This document shows, piece by piece, positions 24,401-34,176 of a stretch of 64,000 nucleotides of DNA. The translations under genes and the position numbers were made by a program. The notes below the pieces were generated by a model. It saw nothing but the letters and a program-made list of their open reading frames with translations. It was not told where the DNA came from and did not search any database. The DNA is from Voacanga thouarsii (lineage: Eukaryota > Streptophyta > Magnoliopsida > Gentianales > Apocynaceae). The stretch lies in contig JANUWF010001479.1 in NCBI GenBank assembly GCA_026120185.1, positions 1,116,001 to 1,180,000 of the forward strand, given 5' to 3'. The first letter of the stretch is position 1, and the number at the start of each line of letters is the position of its first letter.

Positions 24401-24489
24401 GGCAGACGAGCTCTAAGTTTGATCATTCTTGCTCGTCGCAGTAAGATTTGGAATGACAAATCAGTGCTTTTAAGAATAACCCATGCCAA
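21478..24489 (-). CDS. P-class pentatricopeptide repeat (PPR) protein
   Basis: A single uninterrupted frame of 1003 codons, intronless as most plant PPR genes are. From about residue 115 to the C terminus it is built of tandem degenerate 35-residue repeats, roughly 18-20 of them, with the usual pattern (for example VTYQIMISKYCKDRKVDCGL and NQVTFTILIDGHMRFGETNC). The region around residues 760-820 is less regular. No E, DYW or SMR domain follows, so it is a P-class protein, expected to bind organellar RNA for processing, stability or translation. The first 50 residues are basic, Ser/Leu/Arg-rich and poor in acids, consistent with a mitochondrial or plastid presequence. A second Met at codon 22 (24426) is an alternative start. 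It resembles Arabidopsis At5g62370 from memory. It is divergent from EEF2KMT, starts 437 bp apart. Confidence 0.93.
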   Translation of the reverse strand: MAWVILKSTDLSFQILLRRARMIKLRARLPFFFPKPRNLTSCPLPLDPSVPSTSVSITDGKDLCISLAEQLIGRGLLSLAQKVIKRIILQSSSLSEAISAFDFARMRGMKLDSFSYSFLIRKLVVSGEAQLAECLYVNDSLSEEVELDSSLLDSMILCYCELEKLDEAKSCFEKVIAMKCVPRSGTCSALIKQLCAQGRELEGYNYFVKIGDADFLLSFGCYNRLVLNLCHRGYLDEALNVFDVMCNNGVPPTVNLCKSLIFSLCKRGRVEEAELFSTEMEYCGFFLDKVIYTSLIYEYCRKKKMKMALRLLLRMLKMGCEPDNYTYNTLVNGFLNLGLFDKGWVLHNMMAESGLKPDVVTYQIMISKYCKDRKVDCGLTLLNNMIKCNMTPNVHCYTVIIAALFKENRLQEINQLYNMMLDNGLVPDHVLFFTLIKNCPKGSEMQLALSVIHAIARNGCGLDLTSVKSKSTGNVMHEIEHVLEEIVGIDSSLAEMAFSIYMIALCHGGKLDAALHCIDKIVHHGFLPFLSAYNSLIKCLCQEGLIEDVKSLIEVMQDQGLVPDQVTFLILANKHCKLGDFPSAFDILDQMEERGVRPGVAIYDSIVSHLGREHRIFEAEVLFNRMHEAYIEPDETFYATMINAYSKSGRAIKAHKLFEKMLENGVRPSSHSYTALINGLIKKNMTEEGCRYIDRMLEEGIMPSTALYTSLINQFLRKREFEFAFRLYDLMDKSQIEKDLITYITIVSGVCRNIRWIRGKWYTSQKSQKAKEMLFNLLHQQILLPEDKGLKRLLRSQEEMKFRALKFIQKIQNTPCMPNLFLYNSMLYGFCWAQRMEDAYSRFDIMQREGVLPNQVTFTILIDGHMRFGETNCAVRLFNEMNASGYAPDRILYNTLIRGLCRSGRYLDALSVMHMMQKRGLAPSHNSYEHALGSLCANDLSSHALKMLEDMLGHGHTPCSYNLNWLICLLHEENKQHEVRRVQDILLWKERPLNKQRFQVELH

Positions 24490-24926
24490 AAAATTTGAGA
24501 TACTGCAGATTGAAGAGATTGAAGCTACTCTATCGACTGAAAATCCAAGAACTTAAGAGAGCGGCGCGAGAAATTCACATAGTTAGGAATGCTCGAGGTC
24601 AGAATGAGACAGAGTTGAGCAATTTTCGGTTGCTAAAGGACCTGGGTTTTAGGGGGTTAGCAATGGGGCTCTATGTTACTGGATGCTAAAGCCCTAAACC
24701 CTCCTGTGGCCGTTGTGGCGGGGAGGTTTTCGTTTCGGTTTAAAACCCCTTACGGGTCACTGAATCCGGATATATCCACTTGTGGTTTTCTACTTGTTTA
24801 TTTATTTTTCGGGTTAGGGGAATTGGCTTGGCAGCAGCTCAGCCTCTGCTTCCTAGTCGATAGTCCAAAACCAAAGAGAACAGAGTAAACGAACTCGGGA
24901 AAGGCCCATCAAATTCTAGCATTGGT
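24490..24926. promoter_or_regulatory. Shared divergent promoter region, PPR and EEF2KMT
   Basis: Only 437 bp separate the two divergent start codons. The region is less AT-rich than its surroundings. It holds a telo-box-like CTAAACCCT near 24694-24702 and a site-II type GGCCCAT at 24903-24909. Both motifs are common in promoters of plant housekeeping and organelle-biogenesis genes. No clear TATA box is seen on either strand. Confidence 0.5.
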
Positions 24927-27900
24927 ATGGCAAATCTTTGCCCCCAATCCTGGGACAAATCTTTGACTTACGAAGTGGGTGAGCAGGTCATGGCAATCGA
25001 GCAAAAAGAAGAGCTAGTAGATACTTCTGAGCTTTCCTCGCAGTATCTGCTCTCTGCCTTTCGTGCTATGGAACTCCCTTACGTGTTAATCTCGTTTGCC
25101 AGGTGAATTTTAACTCTTTTACTTTCCCATTGTTCTTGAAAAATAATGGGAAGAATCTGGATTTGCTCAGTCCTTAGTTGACAAAATTACAGGGATATGG
25201 GCGGAGGATCGATTGGGGAGAGTGTTCAGAGTTTCATTTGGAACCATTGCGTTTGCAAAACAGTGAGTATATGCAATTATTGAATAGGTTATTATTAGTT
25301 CTTTGATTTTTTTTTTTTTTTTAATCTTAAGCGTCTTCAAAAAATTTCATCTTTTAGGTGGGAAATGGAGAATGCAATGGACCTTACTTGAAAAGGTTTC
25401 TAAAGAAGCTTATTGCTGAAATTGAGTCCAATGGTGATGTTGTTTTGGACGAATTATATGAGCGGTATGCTTTTTGCTTGACTTCTATGAAGGTACTGGA
25501 ATGAATTCTTTTGAATTGTCAATGGATTTTTGTTAAAACGTCTAATGATTATCCTATATTTGGCGTTTTTTAGGATGAGGATGTTTCCAAAGGGAACTCA
25601 AGGATCGTCAAAAGAATTTCATTTCTTTTTCCTGAAGGTTAGTCTTTTTATATTTTCTAATCTTTGCCAATCATAGCCCCCTGTTCCTCAAGTCCTTTTT
25701 TGTTTCAATTCTCTTATGATTCTGAATTTGAAGTGTTTGGTATTTTGGTTTGCCTTTAGAATCTTCTGGGCTCTCAAGTTGTCCAGAAACAAAGAAGCTG
25801 GAAGTATCACTGCAATGTTCACTTAACATGCTAGAAGGAGACACTGGGTATATTTCTCTAGCTTCTTTTTCCATTCGGTATAACTGGTATGAAATATTTT
25901 CTGGGAGTAGATTGTATCGCACACAAACAGTGAAGGGATTCAAAATTCCATGGTACCTTCATAGTTATTAGAATTACTGAAAATTCCAGTGGATTGGTGT
26001 TCAGTAGAGTTAAGTCAATTCATGTACTTATTGTTATGATACGATACTGATTCTAAATGTTTGCCTTTCTATTCATCATATGAAACTTTTATGTAAGAAC
26101 TGAATTGTTTAGGTTGTGTGATTTGCAAAAATGAAAATACATTCCACTTAAACTTCCACCACTGACCTCTATAAAAAAATTAAAAAAAAAAGTATGAATG
26201 CGGAATCACTACACGTGGGTCCTATAACAATTTATCAAGGATCAGGTGGGTAAATATAATTGTCAATTGCTCTCCTGAATCCTTGTGAATTCTTTCAAGT
26301 ATAGAAATTGCATTAGTTTTTCATTATTTTTTAGGATAAGCGATGATGTTTAAAACTTGGATTTAGGCCTGTTTTCTATCAAAAACTTTTTTTTGAGGTC
26401 TGCAATTCCCTCTCCCAGGAGTAGTCTTAGAAAGTTTCCTTTTTCTCCTTCTCTTGACTTGTCATGGAAGTTGTACTTAAGTTCAGGAGGAAAATACTAA
26501 AGTCTCCATTTCTACTGATGTATTATGATTTCACCAACTTATTATGTATCAATTTTTATTGCATGTTATGAAAAGGTGTTCCATCTGGCCATCAAGTCTT
26601 TTCCTGTCAGAATTCATACTTTCTTTCCCAGAAATATTCTCGAATAAATTTTGTTTTGAGGTGAGATATGCCTTCCAGAATTTGTTTGACATTCCTCCCC
26701 TTCCTTTTCCTTTTGTAGTCAGTGGAGTGTGAAATGTTGAAAAAGTAATTATTAACTCACTCTCGCTTGCCTTACGTTTTCTAACCTGGAGATTTCTTTT
26801 CCATTTTGTTTCTTTAATTTTCTTGTTTCTTTTTTGGTACTAATACAAAATTTGCACACAATTTGGCTGTCTGGCTGGATGGATAAGTGATAGGGTTTTT
26901 TTATCCCATTGCCACATGAACAGGTTGGTTCAGGGGTTGGTTTGGTTGGCTTATGTCTGGCCCATGTGAATGCTTCTACTGTAAGTAATTCACTCTGCAG
27001 AATGTGCTTATTTATATTTATCTGTCAAATTTTATGCCATCTCTAGCTACAAGAAACCAAATTGATTTTCCATCTTCTGCAATGCAAAGTTAAGTACAAT
27101 GCCTTTTTCCAGTTGCCCACGTATCTCTATTTACCTGTTTGCTGAGAATCCTAGACACAAAGTTCATTAGTAGTCTATTAACTTCATTATATGTAATACT
27201 AATGTCTTTCTAGATTTCCCTCAATGGCTATGATTGTCCTTTAACAATGTAAGAAACCTTTCAAAACCAAACAAAAGGTTCCAGTACACAATTTAGGGAG
27301 ACAAAGGAGGTACATAATTGCTCTATTCACTGTGCAACAAAGCCAAGGTGCCAAGCAAAACCTTGAAAAAGGCTAATAGTTCTTAGGAAAGACGCTACAA
27401 TCATCTTTATTTTATCTTGAGTAAACATGATACCGGGATAAAGCAACACTCTGAAGTTGAAACTTGAAGCCTCATTGTTCTTGATGTTGCTTTGAAGTAG
27501 GTTAAAAGATGACTTGGAAATACTTTCAACTATGGATTGTGTAGAATCTACAAAGGTTGTGGTTGTTCCTGACATAGTCCCGACCAGATGATTCAGCTCT
27601 AGCAACAAGGTGCTCTTTTGTAGTTTGTGGTCAACAGTTTAAAGTGTATGGTAATGAACTAAGCCATGCTTCTAGCTTTAAAAGTAATAGCTTGTTGGAA
27701 GAATTTCTAAAGCAAGAGTTAATGGCAGGAAGCCCTCGGCTTAGAGAATTTGATCTTTGTGCCTGTGGCTTCTAGTAATGTGTTTATCAAAATCCTATTC
27801 ACTTTGCCTCCACATGTGGAGAGATTGGGGGCCAAGCAAATCTGATGTGCTATGTTAAGAGTTCAAGAGTCTGTACTCAATGTTGGGCTTTGAAATATTA

Positions 27901-30645
27901 TAGCATGAAAATAGAAAAGACATTTTAGAAATAGGTAGATCTTTTCCAAATAAGCACTCACATTTGGGGATCAATCAGGAGAAAATGGATAGATAAGGTG
28001 TGGGCATGTTCCATGTGGATTAGTGGATGCCTAGTCGCTGAAGTTCCTAACATAGAGAAATTATTCCATCAAAATTTAAAAAGAAATTTGACTACTTAAA
28101 TTTAACATAAGAATCAGCTGCAAATTAGGCTTAAAAAGAATATGAAGTTAGATGGCAGACCTTTGACTTGGAGAAGTTAAAGGAGAGTCTAAACTAGGAG
28201 AGTTCAAAATGTCAACCATCATAGTAGAACACTGGAGCTGGAATATGAGGGCTCCATTTGAAGCCAATCGAACTAAAATCATCTCCTGAAGGGAGAAAGA
28301 AATATGTATTGTAAACGAACCTAAAACTTAGTTCCGCTAAGATATTTTGATATAGTCACCCATCAAAGAAGGGAGATAGAGATATTTGTTGTGAATGAAC
28401 CTAAAACTTAGTTATGCTAAGATATATTGATATATTCACCCATCAAAGATGGGAGATAGAGATATTTATTGTAAATTGACCTAAAACTTAGTTCCATAAG
28501 ATATTTTGATATATTCGCCCTCCCTGAGATTCACCATCTGGTACTGATTTCATTGGAAGCTAATAAATTGAATTTTAGTGATGTTGATAGGAAACTGTTT
28601 TCAAAATCAATCACTGGCATTATTGATTTGTATTAAACTATTAGAGGAAAGCATGTATTATCTCCAACTTCAGATATTTGCTTTGATACCACAATGTCAT
28701 TTACCTTACATTGATAATGCTTGTATATCTCTAGTTATGCCTTTTGATGCACGTTCAGAAAAATTGATTCAGATAACAAGAATGTGGATAGTCTTAACAA
28801 TTATATATGCATTATAATCATGTCTGTCTATTAGATCAATCGACTCCTATAAGGTTCTTTTGAATAATTGCATTAAGTTACATAGAAAATTCAATTCATT
28901 TGGAAAGTTATTGTTGTATTCGTTACTTCATGAGATAGAGTTGTTCAAAATATGGATTCAGTTTGAAAGATTTTCTTTGATTCAGGTGATTCTGAGTGAT
29001 GGTGACCTGTCCACTTTAGCCAATATGAAACTTAATTTGGAGACAAATCTAGAGAGAATCAAAACTGATTTGTCAGAGCCAACAAACTATTCAAGTAGAG
29101 TAAGATTTTTATTCACTTATACTTTTCTATTTCTACAGTATAAACTAGCTTTATCAGAAATTAAAGGCTGCCATCGGGCTGACACATTTTGGATCTAAGG
29201 TGGAATGCATTTGTTTACCCTGGGAATGTGCAACAGAAAATGAGCTAGAAAACTATGTGCCAGACATCATGTAAGTACAGACTCTTCTTCTTCTTCTTTT
29301 TTTTTGGGGGGGGGGTGGGGGGTGAGGGGGTGTTGGTGGGTGGTTTCCTTAGCATTTTTGGCACTAGTAATACTCCAAGAAGTTATTCCTGGTTAAGGTT
29401 TTTGATAGAAGCAGTACTAATCAAAAAATAAAATTTGTAGCATTATATGGCCTACACTGATAAAACTAATACTCTCAAACTACTGTCATAAGAAATGTAG
29501 TTTTTGCTTTTTATTTTAGAGATTACTTTGCAGTATTCCCTGCAGAAACCTGTTTTGCATTTTCTAAAGCTAGTAGCCATTCTTTTTGTGCAATTCTACC
29601 TTTAATTTAAAAAATGATTGAATAATGAAGAGTAGTGTATTTCTTTAGTGAGAGATAGTACTTTGCTATATGACATCCTTAATATGAACAGGGAACAAAA
29701 GATAAGAGTTGAGGTTTATCTCATTGGAATGAGAAAGTTGGCTGAGTAATTTCACCTAATACACTTGGACATTAATTGATATTGGCAAAACAGTTCAAGA
29801 TGCTTTGACTTTTTGGTTAACAAATGTGATCTTGATCTGGTATTAGCTTGATTTTTGTTAAAATTTAGCAAAATTTGTTTTAGTTTTCGCATCCACTGCA
29901 TAGGCTGGAAACTATTCAGTCAGTCACAATGTTCATGCCAGTTGGACTTAAGTCATGATATCTCTTTTTCTTTCTCTTTGCAAATGTGTCAAACTAGCTG
30001 TCTGGAGATCAAAATATGACAAAAACACGACACAAGTATTTGGATGGGTTAAGTGGTGATTTTTGGCACGTTACTCAAAGATGATACAGTTACATGTGAT
30101 AGCCAGAACTGCCAATACTAGATCCTCTTTGTTATTTATTGTTAAAATTTCTTCCTTCGGCTTGTTAGCCTTATAACCCCCGTCTTTTATTCCTCAGTTT
30201 GGGAGCAGATATAATTTATGATCCTTCATGCCTTCCACATCTCGTACGAATACTGTCTGTGCTTCTGAAGGGTGGAACCGCACAGCTTAAACACCAGAAT
30301 GACAGTGGTGAGGAATGTAAACAACCAGATTGCAGATGCTTCATAAGTGAATTTACTAATCCTGGCTGCAGCTCTGCTACCTGCCAGGGCAGTGCAAGAA
30401 GTTACCCTTCTTCATCTTTCATTGAATACACCATTTCTGCATCAAAGAAAGGCCCTGTTGCATATGTTGCAACCGTGATTCGCACTATTGACACATTCAA
30501 CTATTTTCTTGAGCTAATGGGGCAGGCCAACCTCATTGTGGAAGATATTACAGAAAAAATAAAGCCATTTAACTTACTTCCTTATGTAAAATCATATCCG
30601 CGGTCCACAATCCGGATGTTTTACATTTCATATGAATGCAGGTAA
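24927..30645 (+). CDS. EEF2KMT: eEF2 lysine methyltransferase homologue (FAM86 family)
   Basis: Ten exons with consistent phases: 24927-25102, 25193-25262, 25358-25492, 25574-25637, 25760-25847, 26576-26660, 26924-26980, 28986-29099, 29158-29270 and 30198-30645, giving about 450 residues. The N-terminal part matches the FAM86 N domain (SAFRAMELPYVLISFAR, then GESVQSFIWNHC). A seven-beta-strand methyltransferase follows: motif I VGSGVGLVGLCLAH in exon 7 binds S-adenosylmethionine, exon 8 has VILSDGD, and exon 10 opens with LGADIIYDPSCLPHLV, the family's post-motif. The human homologue trimethylates a lysine of elongation factor 2 in the cytosol; the same role here is inferred. Exon 10 adds a Cys/Ser-rich insert (residues near DCRC and SATCQGS). 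Intron 7 is about 2 kb and carries tandem repeats. The stop directly follows a possible donor (AG/GTAATT), so a further small exon cannot be excluded. Confidence 0.88.
27327..27608 (-). other. Short antisense frame in intron 7, unassigned
   Basis: A 93-codon minus-strand frame inside the largest intron of the methyltransferase gene. No domain is visible. It may be a remnant of an inserted repeat, and I do not call it a gene. Confidence 0.15.
28288..28520. repeat. Tandem repeat, three units of about 80 bp
   Basis: Units start at 28288, 28368 and 28448, each opening GAAGGGAGA or GATGGGAGA and sharing CCTAAAACTTAGTT and GATATATTCACCCATCAAA-like phrases. The third unit is slightly shortened. It lies within intron 7 of the EEF2KMT gene. 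Confidence 0.85.
29281..29343 (+). repeat. Poly-T/poly-G tract, possible G-quadruplex
   Basis: A CTT/T-rich run is followed by a dense G run (GGGGGGGGGGTGGGGGGTGA and onward) in the ninth intron of EEF2KMT, on the transcribed-sense strand. It has enough consecutive G runs to form a quadruplex in RNA. Confidence 0.6.
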
Positions 30646-31161
30646 TTTTTTGTTCTTTTGGAGCCTTATCATACCTTTTCATGGTTGCTCTTGGGAAACA
30701 TTTTCTGGCTGAATTACCTCAATATTTTGGGACATATTTTCCTCTTCGCTTGCCTATGACTAATGTGGAATTCTAAATATAACGCAGAAGTTACTCTTTA
30801 ACTAATAAAAATAAAATATATGGAAGTGAATGTTAACTCAACCTTGAAAAGTGGATACTAACTCAATTCATTCTTGTGAAAAGTGTATACTAATTCAATT
30901 CAAAATAAATAAGTTGAGTTGGTATTTACTTTTTAAGATTGAGTTAACATTTATTTTTCATATGTTTTTTTTAGTTGAAGAGTAACTAGCCTATTATTAT
31001 AAACCTTCTCGTCTCAATGCTAATTTCGATGGAGACTATTGGGAGTGGGGAAAGAAGCAATCAGGAAAACAAAAATTGTGTACATAAATTGGTAAAAGTT
31101 CTGGGCAGGAAAACATGAGATTCCAGCCAATGAACATATTTTCATGTAATTATTCTTGCAG
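30646..31161. other. Region downstream of EEF2KMT, with a MITE-like palindrome
   Basis: 3' flank of the methyltransferase gene. Its main structured content is the inverted repeat at 30789-30987, listed separately. Otherwise AT-rich and without a supported gene. Confidence 0.4.
30789..30987. repeat. Palindromic MITE-like element (about 199 bp)
   Basis: The left arm begins AGTTACTCTTTAACTAA and the right arm, on the other strand, AGTTACTCTTCAACTAA. The arms stay similar for about 85 bp, including GTTAACTCAACCTT and GTTAACTCAATCTT. A transcript would fold into one long hairpin. No target duplication is obvious. It lies about 145 bp past the EEF2KMT stop, so it may be part of the 3' UTR. Confidence 0.7.
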
Positions 31162-31337
31162 GGCTTAATTCTGTATTTGGTTCTGAATTTTATTTTTTTG
31201 ATACGATTGGTCTTTAAATTTTACTAGGTTGATGTATCGTGCGTTGCACGGGTGGTTATGTTATTAAGATTCAATGTATTAATATTAAATATATATATTA
31301 TTAATTAACTTAACTAATTATTTAATTAGTTAAGATT

Positions 31338-31568
31338 TATAATAAATTTAGATTGTTTTTAAAGAATTATACATTTTAATATATTAATTTAGATAATATT
31401 TAGAGAATTACACATTTCAATATATTAATATTAAATGCATATATATTTTATTAATTAATTTAATTAATTAAGATTTTAAATGAATTCAAATATAATTTTT
31501 ATTTTTCTTTTAAAAAAATCGTTTAGTCACGTGTCACCTTATGATACTTTCACGTATCGTAATTATAT

Positions 31569-31604
<36 letters not shown>

Positions 31605-31828
31605 ATAAATTTAGATAGTTTTTAAAAAATCACACATTTTAATATATTAATTTAGATACTATTCAAAGAATTACATATTTTAATATATTAATATTAAATA
31701 CATATATATATATATTTATTAATTAATTTAATTAATTAAGATTTTAAATGAATTCAAATATAATTTTTATTTTTTAAAAAAATTATTTAACTACGTGTTA
31801 CCTTATGATACTTCCACGTGTTGTAATG
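31338..31828. repeat. Tandem duplication, two copies of about 230 bp
   Basis: 31338-31567 and 31600-31828 are clearly alike, for example TTAAATGAATTCAAATATAA and ACCTTATGATACTT in both. They are separated by an (AT)n tract. The duplication lies inside the nested AT-rich insert. Confidence 0.75.
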
Positions 31829-31843
31829 GTAGGCTTCATTTTC

Positions 31844-31847
31844 GATT

Positions 31848-31889
<42 letters not shown>

Positions 31890-31890
31890 T
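31844..31890. repeat. Compound (AT)n(AG)n microsatellite
   Basis: An alternating AT tract passes directly into an AG tract. Confidence 0.9.
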
Positions 31891-32945
31891 TTTTAACTTT
31901 TTAGATTTTTTTTTTTGCATAGTTAATCTCTAAACTTTATTTTTAACTTTTTAGATCCATTAATATTTTTACTTCGACAAACTTAGTTCTTTAAAAATAT
32001 TAATTTACCTACTCTAAATGGATTCAAATTAACTCTAACGCAATCTGATCAATCCGAATAATGATAAGTTGATAATAAAATAATTTTTTAAAAATATATG
32101 AAATTATAAAGATATTATTAATTTTAAAAATAACTATAAAATTATTGCAAAATTATTTTCTATCTCTACAAATTTTAATAAAATTTAAGACTACAGTATT
32201 AAAATAAACAATCATATTTATTTTATTAGTCATTAATTAATGATTATCAAGTATAATAATTTTATATTTTATTTTTTTCACATTACGGTACAATTTCATT
32301 ATAAAACTAATCAAAATATAAAACTATCATTATTGTAATAATTAAAAATCAATCTTTTATATGATATTTTTTATTTTTATTGTAATAGACAATTATATAA
32401 AATTGTATTTTAATTATGTATATTTATATTATTATATATGAGTTAAAAATTTATATTTTTTGAATTATTTTTAACCAGCACGAACTCATATTTTATATTA
32501 GAACTAAGTTTGAGCTTAACATTTGTGAGTTTAGTTGGGTTAAGCTCAAACTAAATTTTTTTATTTTTAAAGTCGGGTCTAACTTGAACTTGATCAAATT
32601 GATTCACAAATTCAAATTAACCGTCCTACTTATCATATATTTATTGAATTTTTTTCTTTAATATAAAAATATAAACGTGTCAATAAATTTCAAATTCTCT
32701 ATAAAGTTAATAATCAAGAAAATATATATTTATTTGTAAAATAACTAATGAAAATTCAGTAAAAAGACCAAGTGTGCCAAAATAAAAATGTTAAAAAATT
32801 TAAAATGTTAAAAATAAAATTTCGGGACCAACTATATCAAAAAAAAATTAGGAACCTAAAAAATTAAAAATAAAGTTTAAAAACCAATTATATAAAAATA
32901 ATAATAAAGTTCAGAGACAAAATGCGGATTTAAACCTTCTTACGG

Positions 32946-33769
32946 ACCAATAAGTTTTGAGTTTGATATTTAAAAATATAAAGGAATCAATAAGTTAAAT
33001 TTTGACTTTGACATTTACGAATAAAAACAACGCTAGTAGGTGAAGGTCAAATAAAAAGGCAAAGCCAATATTGCCAATGACGAGAGGGAAAAAAAAAACA
33101 GTATTGCCAATGACCATTTAATTCTTAACACTTCAGTGCTGAAACTAGAAGTACAAAGAGCGAATCAAAACAAACCAAAAGAAAAAAATAAAACAAAAAA
33201 AATACAATTTTTTTTTAAAATTACATAAAGTGATATATAAATACAAATTGAGTTCAAAACCTTTTATCTAATTAAAAAAAATACTTCAAACCAATAAAAA
33301 CTTTATTCTTTTATTGATTTTCTTTCTCCTCATTGTTTTTAGGTGGAGAGTAAAGGCTTTAAATCTCTAGCAATTTTTTCTTGATGCACAAAACTTGTAT
33401 CTCATTATTACAATAAGTTCCATTAGGATAGAAGATTGCACAAATAATTTATATATAATAGTTACAATATAAATATAAATATATATAAATATATATATAT
33501 ATACTTTGAAGACAATATGTTTATACTAAAAAATTAGTTGAAATATGAAATTTATTCTTCTTTCTATCAATCTTCACAATGTATTTAAATACGAGTTGAT
33601 TGAAATGAATTTTTTTAAATATAATAAAAATTATTAAATATAAGTATAATTCATATATAATTAAAAAGAACATATGTTAATGTTATGAGTATATAATAAT
33701 TTAAAAAAATTATTTTAAATTAAAATAAGTTTACATTATAATTAAAATTTCAATCTACCTATACCCAGC
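32946..33769. other. AT-rich intergenic DNA
   Basis: No gene, RNA or element end recognised. Long A and T runs. Confidence 0.4.
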
Positions 33770-33980
33770 CGGTGGATGAAGTTGTGCGGCCCCATATCTA
33801 AAAATAAATTAAAATGTGAAATTTACCTTTTTCCTTCAATCTCAATCGTCCGATGAAGCTGTGCGGCCCATATCTGTTCAATTAAGTTTAGAAGCTACTT
33901 CTCTTAGTGTAGTTTAACTAGACAAGTCAAAGGCATTTAAGCATGGAAAAAACAACCGAAAAAGTTCGCGGAACATAACA
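33770..33980 (+). promoter_or_regulatory. Probable displaced upstream promoter of KIN-1
   Basis: This sequence lies just outside the left target duplication of the MULE at 33990-51742, so before that insertion it was joined to the region right upstream of KIN-1. It holds a near-duplicate of about 24 bp (from 33775 and from 33852: GATGAAG, then TGTGCGGCCC, then CATATCT), with GGCCCAT at 33865-33871 as a site-II-like element. Promoter function is inferred from position and motif only. Confidence 0.35.
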
Positions 33981-33989
33981 GTCCCCACT
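33981..33989. repeat. Left target-site duplication of MULE copy 2
   Basis: GTCCCCACT, identical to 51743-51751. The flanking bases differ, so the repeat is exactly 9 bp, the standard length for Mutator-like elements. Confidence 0.92.
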
Positions 33990-34176
33990 GCAGAATTTTC
34001 GGAAAATAGAATTGTTTTCATTTAAAATTTTGACAGTGGGATTGCCGTTACCGAAATTTCGAAAGTAGTATGATCACAAAATGATATCGCATTTTATGAA
34101 TGCGACCATAACATGATTTTAAACCGATAGAAATTAAAGAAAAAATGCGATGCGATGCGACCTTCAGGTCGCATTA

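Larger units (their letters stand above)
31162..32936. mobile_element. Inverted-repeat element (about 1.8 kb) with nested AT-rich insert
   Basis: The left end (GGCTTAATTCTGTATTTGGT, continuing with TCTGAATTT and GGTCTTTAAATTTTAC) matches the right end on the other strand (GGTTTAAATCCGCATTTTGT, continuing with CTCTGAACTTT). Candidate 9-bp duplications are TTCTTGCAG at 31153-31161 and TTCTTACGG at 32937-32945 (7/9). The left-arm phrase seems to resume near 31905, so 31228-31900 is probably a later insertion; that insert opens near GTATCGTGCGTTGCACGGGT. No coding capacity. Confidence 0.5.

Noticed and set aside
21661..24689. Several plus-strand frames of 65-123 codons
   Set aside because: They are antisense shadows of the PPR coding sequence and its immediate upstream region.
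28288..28520. CRISPR-like array
   Set aside because: Units of 80 bp are contiguous with no unique spacers, and the genome is that of a plant.
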